From positions 682,001-746,000 of the forward strand of contig NZ_JPRI01000001.1 of the NCBI RefSeq assembly GCF_000737765.1: a stretch of DNA of 64,000 nt. The letters run 5' to 3'. This DNA comes from Chryseobacterium vrystaatense. GTDB lineage: Bacteria; Bacteroidota; Bacteroidia; Flavobacteriales; Weeksellaceae. Below the pieces are notes generated by a model. That model did not search any database and was not told the DNA's origin. It saw only the letters and a program-made list of their open reading frames with translations. This document shows, in pieces, positions 57,316 to 64,000 of this stretch. The position numbers and the translations under genes are program-made. Within the stretch, counting starts at the first letter, position 1. Each line of letters begins with the position of its first letter.

Positions 57316-59442
57316 TGATTTAGCTCCCATATCAGAAACAATGTTCATTGCTTCCTGCAGATATGGATCTTTTTTCAGATTCTTAATCCACATTTCAGAT
57401 TTTTTCTTGAAAGCTTCATCTTTTTTCTCTCTTTCAATTTCTTTTGGATACATCATGAATTTAAGACCATTCTCAAATTTGCTTAAAGCTTTGAATTTTT
57501 CGATCTGAGCTTTTCTCTGCTTCATCAGTTCATTAAACTTGTTAATGTTTAGCGTGATGTTTTCCTCCTTATCCAGTTTTTCTCTCCATTGAGCGGATTC
57601 AAGCAGAAGCTGATAGTTGCTGTTTTTAGCCATTCTATCGGCACTTGCTTTTTCAAGAGCCTGGATGTTGAAATAATTCAGTTTCTCAAATTTAGTTCCC
57701 GGAATTTTATCCCATGCTAAAGCATAATCGTCATATCGCTCTCCTACTTCAGCGTAGGTAAAGAAATCTTTCATCTGGATATCAGAAACAATTCCTTTTC
57801 TCTGTGTAGATTCTCCTGTAATTCTGTAGAACTTCTGAATCGTAAGTTTTAAAGATCCAAAATCATCTTCTGTATTTAAGAATCTGTTCAGATCTACAAA
57901 AGTCTGTACAGTACCTTTTCCAAAAGACTGTGGAGATCCGATGATCATCGCTCTTCCATAATCCTGCATAACACCGGCAAGGATCTCAGAAGCAGAAGCT
58001 GAAAGTTCGTTTTGCATGATCACCAAAGGTCCTGTCCATATTGGCGTTTCATTTTTATTCTTTAAAGTCTGGATTTTTCCGTTTCCGTCTTTCACCTGAA
58101 CATAAGGTCCGGCATCCATGAAAAGTCCCATAATATCACCTACTTCCGTCAATGATCCTCCTCCATTATTTCTGAGGTCAAGAACAATTCCTTCTATATT
58201 CTGCTCTTTTAATTTAATGATTTCATTCTTGATGTCATCAGAAGCATTTCTTCCTTTTGAATCTTCAAAATCAGCATTAAAACTTGGCAGGTTAATGAAT
58301 CCGTATTTTTTCCCATTTGGAGAGTTCACTACAATACTTCTTGCAAAGGTATCTTCGATCGCCACTTCTTCACGGATCATAGTAACATCTTTGGTTGTTC
58401 CGTCTTTTTTCTGAACGGTAAGTGTTACCGGTGTTCCTTTTTCTCCTCTGATCAGTCTTACTGCTTCATCAGAAAGCATCCCTACTACATTAACAGCGTC
58501 ATCCTTTGGTTTGGATTTTACTTTTAAGATCTTGTCACCTTCAGAAAGCTGCTTGGATTTCCATGCCGGTGCACCTATTGTTAAAGCTCCCAGGTAAAGA
58601 TTTCCTTTTTTCTCCTGGATGATCGCTCCAATACCTATTACTTTTCCAGTAAATTGAGTGTCAAAGTCTTCTTTGTCTTTTGGAGAATAATAATTGGTGT
58701 GTGGATCGAATACCTCTGTATATGCGTTCATGTACACGGTAAACCAATCCATTTTCTTTCTTTTTTTGAACCTCGTAAAAGTATCTTTTACCAGATCTTT
58801 TACTTCATCAGTTGCTTTTTTGATCTTCTGATCCTGATTAAGCGGCTGATATTTGATCGTATCTTTCAACTTATACTTCTGAACAGAGTCTTTTTTCTCT
58901 TTCTGAGCCTCTTCTTTGCTGTTCATAGATTCGATCTCTTGAAGAATATTGTATTTGATATACTTTTTCCACTCATTATACTGTTCCTGCTTGTTGGCAG
59001 GTACTTTTTTAAGCTTCGGCTCCAAAGTCAGAGCATCATCCTCTTCAAGGCTGATCGGCTTGCTAAAGATATCCTGAGTAATCTTATCGATCTCATCTAC
59101 ACGCTGATAAAGCCTGTCAATCGTCAGTTTATAAAATATTAAATCCCCCTGGCCGATATAGTCATCAAGCTTTGTTTCATGCTTTCCGAATTCATCCATA
59201 TCAGACTGTAGAAAATATCTTTTCGCAGGATCTACCAGTTCGAAATAATGTTTATAGACATCCTTTGAATAAGCATCATTGATGGCTTTTGGACTGTAAT
59301 GTAAATAAGAAAGAGTGTTCTTTACGCTCACCATAATCGTCTGCATCTTTTCATCGTCATTCTTTGGCGAGTTGAAACAAAACATTAGACTTGTCAATGG
59401 AATTAGGAGTAAAAATTTATTCAGTTTGAAATTTTTCCACAT
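57313..59442 (-). CDS. prc: Tail-specific protease (carboxy-terminal processing peptidase)
   Basis: A 709-residue periplasmic S41 protease. The N-terminal region (signal about 1-25) and a domain of about 200 residues precede the PDZ domain (TGKVIGIGAIIQEKKGNLYLGALTIGAPA, split; KVKSKP). The S41 core has LDLRNNGGGSL and the Ser-Lys pair at S483 (SASASEI) and K508 (SFGKGTVQ). The C-terminal DUF3340 (about 570-709) is coiled. It cuts proteins with hydrophobic C-termini in the envelope. The length matches the long E. coli Tsp form. Confidence 0.93.
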   Translation of the reverse strand: MWKNFKLNKFLLLIPLTSLMFCFNSPKNDDEKMQTIMVSVKNTLSYLHYSPKAINDAYSKDVYKHYFELVDPAKRYFLQSDMDEFGKHETKLDDYIGQGDLIFYKLTIDRLYQRVDEIDKITQDIFSKPISLEEDDALTLEPKLKKVPANKQEQYNEWKKYIKYNILQEIESMNSKEEAQKEKKDSVQKYKLKDTIKYQPLNQDQKIKKATDEVKDLVKDTFTRFKKRKKMDWFTVYMNAYTEVFDPHTNYYSPKDKEDFDTQFTGKVIGIGAIIQEKKGNLYLGALTIGAPAWKSKQLSEGDKILKVKSKPKDDAVNVVGMLSDEAVRLIRGEKGTPVTLTVQKKDGTTKDVTMIREEVAIEDTFARSIVVNSPNGKKYGFINLPSFNADFEDSKGRNASDDIKNEIIKLKEQNIEGIVLDLRNNGGGSLTEVGDIMGLFMDAGPYVQVKDGNGKIQTLKNKNETPIWTGPLVIMQNELSASASEILAGVMQDYGRAMIIGSPQSFGKGTVQTFVDLNRFLNTEDDFGSLKLTIQKFYRITGESTQRKGIVSDIQMKDFFTYAEVGERYDDYALAWDKIPGTKFEKLNYFNIQALEKASADRMAKNSNYQLLLESAQWREKLDKEENITLNINKFNELMKQRKAQIEKFKALSKFENGLKFMMYPKEIEREKKDEAFKKKSEMWIKNLKKDPYLQEAMNIVSDMGAKS

Positions 59443-60028
59443 AAACTGTCTTTATTTATTAATTTTTTTAAAATATATACTACAATTAGTAGCAGCAATT
59501 AATTCGCTGTTACAAACTATCAAATTTAATACCTTATTTACAATTATCGGATAGTTTTGAATGTTTTTTACTAAAAGCATGATTGAGTATCTTTTCACCT
59601 TTTCACAAAATCCAAATATCACCCTAATAATCAATCGATTAAATTATTTTTGATAAAAATAATTCTCTCTCCCTCAAAAGCTATTCTCACATTGTTAAAA
59701 TAACCCGACATCTGAAATATTCTCATTTTCACGATCATTGACATTTCTTATTTATCAACCGTTCCGTCATCATCATTCTTTGTCGAAAAGCCTGAATTAC
59801 TGAATAATTCTAGTATTCTTTTCAAACCATATTCATTTACTAACTGATTTTCAATAAATCTGTATGAGCCTATCAGGGTACTACTTATATTTATGGAATT
59901 GCCTTTATCTTAAAAAGTTTTTAGCTAAATTTGAAGAGTGGGAACTTCTTTTCTGTCAAAAATGATAAAATAAAAGTTTTCATATTAGCAATTTATGCTA
60001 ATTTACAATCTTAAATTAAACTGATTTT
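59443..60028. other. 586-base gene-free stretch
   Basis: No convincing gene on either strand. Noted: a minus-strand -7-like TAAATTTG (59521-59528) that may serve the protease, a plus-strand TAAATTTG (59926-59933) with TTG 24 bases upstream that may serve surE, and a perfect 7-bp inverted repeat ATTAGCA/TGCTAAT (59985-60003). Nothing else can be named. Confidence 0.5.
59985..60003. repeat. Palindrome ATTAGCA-N5-TGCTAAT before surE
   Basis: Perfect 7-bp arms, 26 bases before the surE ATG. It may be an operator; no regulator is known. Confidence 0.4.
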
Positions 60029-60799
60029 ATGGAAAGACCGCTTATTCTGGTTACTAATGATGATGGAATTACCGCACCTGGTATCAGAAATCTTATACAA
60101 TTTATGAACGAAATCGGAGACGTCATTGTCGTTGCCCCGAATTCTCCCCAAAGTGGAAAAGGCCACGCTATTACCATCAATTCTACCTTAAGTTACGAAG
60201 AAGTAAAGCTTGAAGGACCACAGACAGACTTTTCTTGTAGCGGAACGCCTGTTGACTGCGTAAAAATGGCTCTTGATAAAATTTTGACAAGAAGACCGGA
60301 TATCGTTGTTTCAGGAATCAACCATGGCGCGAATTCTTCGATTAATGTAATCTATTCCGGAACGATGTCTGCAGCGGTAGAAGCAGGAGTAGAAGGAATT
60401 CCTGCAATCGGATTTTCACTTATGGATTTCAGCTGGGAGGCTGACTTTTCGCAGGCAAAAGAATATATTCAGAATATCGTCAGAAGAACTCTTGAAAACC
60501 CAATGCCTAAAGGAATTGTACTAAACGTCAATATTCCGAAACTGACTGCCGGAGAAATCAAAGGAGTAAAGGTCTGCAAACAGGCGAATGCAAAATGGGA
60601 AGAAAGCTTTGACGAAAGAGTAAATCCCCACGGAAAAAAATACTATTGGTTAACCGGATATTTCAACAATATGGACGATTCTGAAGATGCTGATGAAACA
60701 GCATTAGCCAACGGATATATTTCAATTGTTCCTGTAAAGTTTGACCTTACGGCCTATGAATACATGAAGACGCTGGAGGAAGTAATGAATTTTGACTAA
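60029..60799 (+). CDS. surE: 5'-nucleotidase SurE
   Basis: A 256-residue acid phosphatase which removes phosphate from 5'- and 3'-nucleotides, linked to stationary survival. It has the metal-binding LVTNDDGITAPG with D11 and D12, NSPQSGKGHAIT, SGTPVDCVKMA, and SGINHGANSSINVIYSGTMSAAVEA in its consecutive pieces (97-121). The length is standard. The stop overlaps the start of the GNAT gene (TAATG), so they form one operon. No gene for its usual neighbour pcm is seen. Confidence 0.95.
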   Translation: MERPLILVTNDDGITAPGIRNLIQFMNEIGDVIVVAPNSPQSGKGHAITINSTLSYEEVKLEGPQTDFSCSGTPVDCVKMALDKILTRRPDIVVSGINHGANSSINVIYSGTMSAAVEAGVEGIPAIGFSLMDFSWEADFSQAKEYIQNIVRRTLENPMPKGIVLNVNIPKLTAGEIKGVKVCKQANAKWEESFDERVNPHGKKYYWLTGYFNNMDDSEDADETALANGYISIVPVKFDLTAYEYMKTLEEVMNFD

Positions 60800-61464
60800 T
60801 GTACGAAAAGCTAGACAATCCTGTTTATCATTCACTTAATGAATATCATAAAAAGTTCTGCTTCAATCTTGGGGACACGAAATTTTATAATCCTGAGGTA
60901 GCCTCTTTTGGTGGAGCAGCAGAGCTTTCCGGAGAAAAAGACATCGCAGAATATGCAAAAATATGTGATGATTTTCTGATTTTCGGAGCCCGTCCTGACC
61001 TGGGAAATCTAAAAACAGAACTTTCACAGCTTGTATGTGATCAGTATGTATTGGAGAACCCTGTTCCATTTGATCTTACAGAGGACATTACTGAACTAAA
61101 GGAGGAAAACTACGAAGAACTTTTGGCCTTTGTCATGAAATTCTATCCTTATTATTTTAAAGCAAGAACTCCTGAATTGGGCCGTTATTTTGGCATTTTT
61201 AAGGAAAATAAATTAGTTGCAGTCACTGGTGAAAGAATGCAGATGAATGATATGACGGAGGTAAGTGCTGTCATCACCCATACGGATTATCTGGGAAAAG
61301 GTTTAGCCAGGCAACTGGTAGCTTTTGTTTCCGGAAAGATCTTTGCAGATGGAAAGACGCCATTTCTGCATGTTGCAGAAACTAATACAGGAGCCAAAAA
61401 ACTTTATGAAAAGCTTGGCTTTATGCACAGAGGAACGATCAACTTATGGGGCGTGAAAAGATAA
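60799..61464 (+). CDS. GNAT acetyltransferase coupled to surE
   Basis: A 221-residue protein. The first 90 residues are not typical GNAT and contain a pattern like a small alpha/beta segment (FGGAAELSGEKDIAEYAK). The C-terminal GNAT domain has YFGIFKENKLVAVTGERM, then AVITHTDYLGKGLARQLV and LHVAETNTGAKKLYEKLGFMHRG, the standard acetyl-CoA motifs. It shares one base with the surE stop, so translation is coupled. The substrate is unknown. A terminator overlaps its stop. Confidence 0.85.
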   Translation: MYEKLDNPVYHSLNEYHKKFCFNLGDTKFYNPEVASFGGAAELSGEKDIAEYAKICDDFLIFGARPDLGNLKTELSQLVCDQYVLENPVPFDLTEDITELKEENYEELLAFVMKFYPYYFKARTPELGRYFGIFKENKLVAVTGERMQMNDMTEVSAVITHTDYLGKGLARQLVAFVSGKIFADGKTPFLHVAETNTGAKKLYEKLGFMHRGTINLWGVKR

Positions 61465-61482
61465 TTTTTCGCCCTTTTTTTT
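61449..61482 (+). terminator. Terminator of the surE-GNAT operon
   Basis: GGGCG (61449-61453) pairs with CGCCC (61470-61474), extended by a GAAAA/TTTTT stem with a bulge, followed by eight T. It overlaps the last codons and the stop of the GNAT gene. Confidence 0.65.
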
Positions 61483-61691
61483 AAGTATCTGTAGAATTCT
61501 TTTATATGATCTTATAACAGATTTCATAAATAAAAACTACTGATTCCTACCTTCAAAAATTTCTTTTTTCTACTTCACTATTCCTGACCTTAAACCAAAG
61601 TCTTCAGGTTAAAAAATCTATAAAACCATCCCTTTTCAATGTTCGCTTAAAAGTTTTCCCTACATTTATTCTTATTAATTTTTTCCAGATT

Positions 61692-62732
61692 ATGAGAATA
61701 GAATATGATATAAAGCTTGGATTCAAGGATGTAATGTTCCGCCCAAAACGCTCTACATTAAAATCCCGTTCAGAAGTTAACCTCGAAAGAGAATTTACAT
61801 TCAAGCATACTAAAAAGAAATGGAGAGGTGTTCCCCTGATCGCAGCTAATATGGATACGGTAGGAACTTTTGAAATGGCTGTAGAACTGGCCAAAGACAA
61901 AATTATAACGGCTGTACACAAGCATTATACGCCTGAGGAATGGAGTGAGTTTCTGGACAGCCAGCCTGAAAGCATTCACCAATATATTGCTTTAAGCACC
62001 GGTACCGGAAAAGCTGATGAAGAAAAACTAAGGCTGATCCTCGAAAAGCATCCGAAAATCGAATTTCTCTGCATAGATGTAGCTAACGGTTATTCTGAGC
62101 ATTTCGTTGGGTTTGTGAAGAAGGCAAGAGCTAATTTTCCAGACAAGATTATTATGGCGGGTAATGTGGTGACCGGAGAAATGGTAGAAGAACTTCTCCT
62201 GGTAGGCGCAGATATTATCAAAGTAGGTATCGGGCCTGGCTCGGTATGCACAACACGAGTGAAGACAGGCGTTGGTTATCCTCAACTTTCTGCCATCATA
62301 GAATGTTCCGATGCAGCCCACGGTCTTGGAGGTCATATCATTGCTGACGGAGGCTGTAAAGTTCCGGGAGATGTAGCAAAAGCTTTTGGAGGAGGTGCCG
62401 ATTTTGTGATGCTGGGTGGCATGTTTGCCGGCCATGATGAAAGTGGCGGCGAAATCATCGAAGAGAATGGTAAAAAATACCGTCTTTTTTATGGAATGAG
62501 TTCCAAAACTGCGATGGATAAACATTCCGGAGGAGTGGCAGAATACCGTGCTTCAGAAGGAAAAACCGTAAAAGCAGCCTATAAAGGTCCTGTTTCGGAA
62601 ACAGTAAAGGATATTTTGGGAGGCGTGCGTTCTACATGTACTTATGTAGGAGCTTCCCAGCTTAAAGAACTATCTAAAAGAACCACTTTTATCAGGGTTC
62701 AGGAGCAGGAGAATCAGATTTTTAAAGATTAA
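61692..62732 (+). CDS. guaC: GMP reductase
   Basis: A 346-residue GMP reductase that makes IMP from GMP with NADPH and releases ammonia, for purine balance. The catalytic Cys is at 186 in GPGSVCTTR, the same number as in E. coli. The barrel starts with [17 protein letters not shown] (7-23). Others are [37 protein letters not shown] (split) and [14 protein letters not shown]. It lacks the CBS pair of IMP dehydrogenase, which supports GMP reductase over guaB. It has a single-gene unit with a strong terminator after it; a -7-like TACATTTA lies at 61661-61668. Confidence 0.94.
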   Translation: MRIEYDIKLGFKDVMFRPKRSTLKSRSEVNLEREFTFKHTKKKWRGVPLIAANMDTVGTFEMAVELAKDKIITAVHKHYTPEEWSEFLDSQPESIHQYIALSTGTGKADEEKLRLILEKHPKIEFLCIDVANGYSEHFVGFVKKARANFPDKIIMAGNVVTGEMVEELLLVGADIIKVGIGPGSVCTTRVKTGVGYPQLSAIIECSDAAHGLGGHIIADGGCKVPGDVAKAFGGGADFVMLGGMFAGHDESGGEIIEENGKKYRLFYGMSSKTAMDKHSGGVAEYRASEGKTVKAAYKGPVSETVKDILGGVRSTCTYVGASQLKELSKRTTFIRVQEQENQIFKD

Positions 62733-62761
62733 CCGATTTTCTTTAAATCTATTAAAAGATA

Positions 62762-62800
62762 AAAACGGGCTGTACATTATTTGTACAGCCCGTTTTATTT
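62762..62800. terminator. Strong bidirectional terminator
   Basis: AAAACGGGCTGTACA (62762-62776) and TGTACAGCCCGTTTT (62782-62796) are a perfect 15-bp stem with a 5-base loop, between convergent guaC and fabG. Confidence 0.93.
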
Positions 62801-62806
62801 TTATTA

Positions 62807-63553
62807 TTAAGTCAGCATTCCGCCGTCTACGTTAAGGGTTTGACCAGTGATGTAAGAAGCCATATCGCTTCCTAAGAATACACATGCATTTCCAACGTTT
62901 TCAGTCTGTCCCAGTCTTTTCAATGGGATTTGATCTCTCCACCCCTGAATAACTTTTTCGTCCAGTACTGAAGTCATTTCCGTTTCAATGAATCCCGGAG
63001 CCACTGCATTACATCTGATGTTTCTTGATCCCAATTCCAGGGCGATAGATTTTGTAAATCCAATCACTCCGGCTTTAGAAGCTGCATAATTGGATTGTCC
63101 TGCGTTTCCGCTAATCCCTACTACAGAAGTCATATTGATAATAGATCCTGATTTAGCTTTCATCATTGGTTTAATCACCGCTTTTGTAAGGTTAAATACT
63201 GAATCCAAATTGATTCTCATTACTTTATCCCAGTCCTCTTTAGACATTCTCAACAACAGATTATCTTTTGTGATTCCTGCGTTATTGATCAGAATATCAA
63301 TCTTTCCAAACTCTTCCATTACATCATCGATTAATTTTTGAGCTGCATCATAATCTGATGCGTCAGACTGATATCCTTTGATCTGGGTTACAGAACTTAA
63401 AGCTGCTTCTAATTCTTGAGCTTTTTCTACAGAGCCGGCATAAGTAAATGCTACTTTTGCACCCTGTTCAGCGTACATTTCAGCAATTTTCTTTCCGATT
63501 CCTCTTGTAGCTCCGGTAATTAGTGCTACCTTTCCTTCTAATAGTTTCATCAT
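62807..63553 (-). CDS. fabG: 3-oxoacyl-[ACP] reductase FabG
   Basis: A 248-residue short-chain reductase which reduces 3-oxoacyl-ACP with NADPH in fatty acid elongation. The cofactor loop TGATRGIG is at 13-20. The catalytic set N115, S143, Y156 and K160 is complete (NMTSVVGISG, SNYAASKAG). The end ITGQTLNVDGGML is standard. Two Met codons start the frame (63553 and 63550); the second gives the more usual beginning. It is a single gene; other fab genes are not in the window. A role in other ketoreduction is possible, but this sequence is close to the classical FabG. Confidence 0.94.
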   Translation of the reverse strand: MMKLLEGKVALITGATRGIGKKIAEMYAEQGAKVAFTYAGSVEKAQELEAALSSVTQIKGYQSDASDYDAAQKLIDDVMEEFGKIDILINNAGITKDNLLLRMSKEDWDKVMRINLDSVFNLTKAVIKPMMKAKSGSIINMTSVVGISGNAGQSNYAASKAGVIGFTKSIALELGSRNIRCNAVAPGFIETEMTSVLDEKVIQGWRDQIPLKRLGQTENVGNACVFLGSDMASYITGQTLNVDGGMLT

Positions 63554-63723
63554 ATCTCTTGATAATTATATTCTTAGTAAATTCTTCCGTCTTTGAAAAA
63601 ACGGCAATTTAGCATATTTAAATCTATACGAATTAAACAGTCCGCAAAGATATTATAAATTGTTATTCAATGCATTCCAAATCATCAAATTAGTGATTTT
63701 TTTTCACTGTTTTTTATCATATC

Positions 63724-64000
63724 TCAAAGGCGGCTGCCAATATTTTTAAATCTGGTAAAGTAAAGAATATCCGTTTTTTTGTCTTTATCCAGTTTCAAAA
63801 CCTCTTTCTGCCAGTAAAACTTATCATAAACTATATCCTTTAAAGGTTCGTTCTGAAAATTCACGACACCATACTTATCTTGCTTTTTCACCACAAATTC
63901 ATTCTCAGAATTTTCAAATGCAATGATATCGTCATAGATAAAAGGAATAATTTCCTTCCCTTTTTCATCAATTATTCCATATAAATTATTGTTTTTCTTA
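63724..64000 (-). CDS. WG-repeat protein, N-terminus off the window
   Basis: A minus-strand frame with stop at 63724-63726 is open to the window end, giving 91 visible C-terminal residues. It has two WG-type repeats: LYGIIDEKGKEIIPFIYDDI and KYGVVNFQNEPLKDIVYDK. These repeats occur in proteins of unknown function, often exported. Whether a signal peptide exists is not visible. The gap to fabG (170 bases) shows no other feature. Confidence 0.72.
   Translation of the reverse strand, partial: KKNNNLYGIIDEKGKEIIPFIYDDIIAFENSENEFVVKKQDKYGVVNFQNEPLKDIVYDKFYWQKEVLKLDKDKKTDILYFTRFKNIGSRL

Noticed and set aside
61692-62732. IMP dehydrogenase (guaB)
   Set aside because: No CBS pair, and length, start and catalytic Cys position match GMP reductase.
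1-64000. Prophage, insertion sequences, CRISPR arrays or rRNA genes
   Set aside because: No transposase, integrase, phage structural gene, regular direct repeat array or rRNA stretch was seen.

Overview
The window looks like chromosomal DNA of a Bacteroidota bacterium, most likely a Chryseobacterium or close relative (Flavobacteriia, Weeksellaceae). The DNA is AT-rich. Starts lack Shine-Dalgarno sequences and are preceded by A-rich stretches. Many genes have the flavobacterial promoter signature (TTG, 17-20 bases, TAnnTTTG-like). Family content fits too: LytTR/2TM signalling, CarboxypepD-plug TonB receptors, YARHG, WG and DUF6438 proteins, and GG-leader bacteriocin-like peptides. No phage, insertion sequence, CRISPR array or rRNA was seen. 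This identification is by inference, not by database search.

Layout. 1-2812: a truncated AraC regulator, a small membrane-anchored protein, thiL and a thioesterase, all on the minus strand. 3070-6245: a four-gene plus-strand operon (FAD oxidoreductase, TonB-like protein, DUF2306 membrane protein, YARHG lipoprotein). 6272-8526: a DUF2809 membrane protein, two secreted thioredoxin-fold proteins and another TonB-like protein. 8668-9447: three unannotated 52-54 residue GG-leader, CC-ending peptides with duplicated promoters and terminators. 9484-16578: mutS, acetyltransferase, JmjC-like cupin, bestrophin, MORN-repeat protein and a SpoU methyltransferase. 16766-20935: CBS protein, nadK, fbaA, accD, DUF6973 protein. 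21138-25946: a nucleoside-gate transporter, then exbB-exbD-tonB. 26115-31898: DUF885, DinB, DUF6438, nth, bcp, GNAT. 31933-34950: mannose-1-phosphate guanylyltransferase, SprT-like, TolC. 35048-40485: folC, two identical tRNA-Val genes, three glycosyltransferases, sufE, a YgjV-like protein. 40638-48521: clpC, two secreted proteins, mnmA, membrane proteins and a protein with a Gly/Cys tail. 48695-52508: a LytS-like kinase/LytTR regulator system interleaved with 2TM proteins and an ICMT-like methyltransferase. 52637-57260: TPR-like protein, TonB receptor, AraC/GyrI regulator, Cu/Zn superoxide dismutase. 57313-64000: tail-specific protease, surE, GNAT, guaC, fabG and a truncated WG-repeat protein.

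Most genes are ordinary housekeeping. Energy coupling to the outer membrane is represented by exbB-exbD-tonB, a TonB-dependent receptor and two free TonB-like domains. Envelope polysaccharide synthesis is represented by the guanylyltransferase and glycosyltransferases. The two most unusual regions are the peptide cassette at 8.7-9.4 kb and the 2TM signalling cluster at 48.7-52.5 kb. Other notable points are an endonuclease III with no cysteine, an AccD without zinc-finger cysteines, and a long inverted repeat overlapping the accD promoter.
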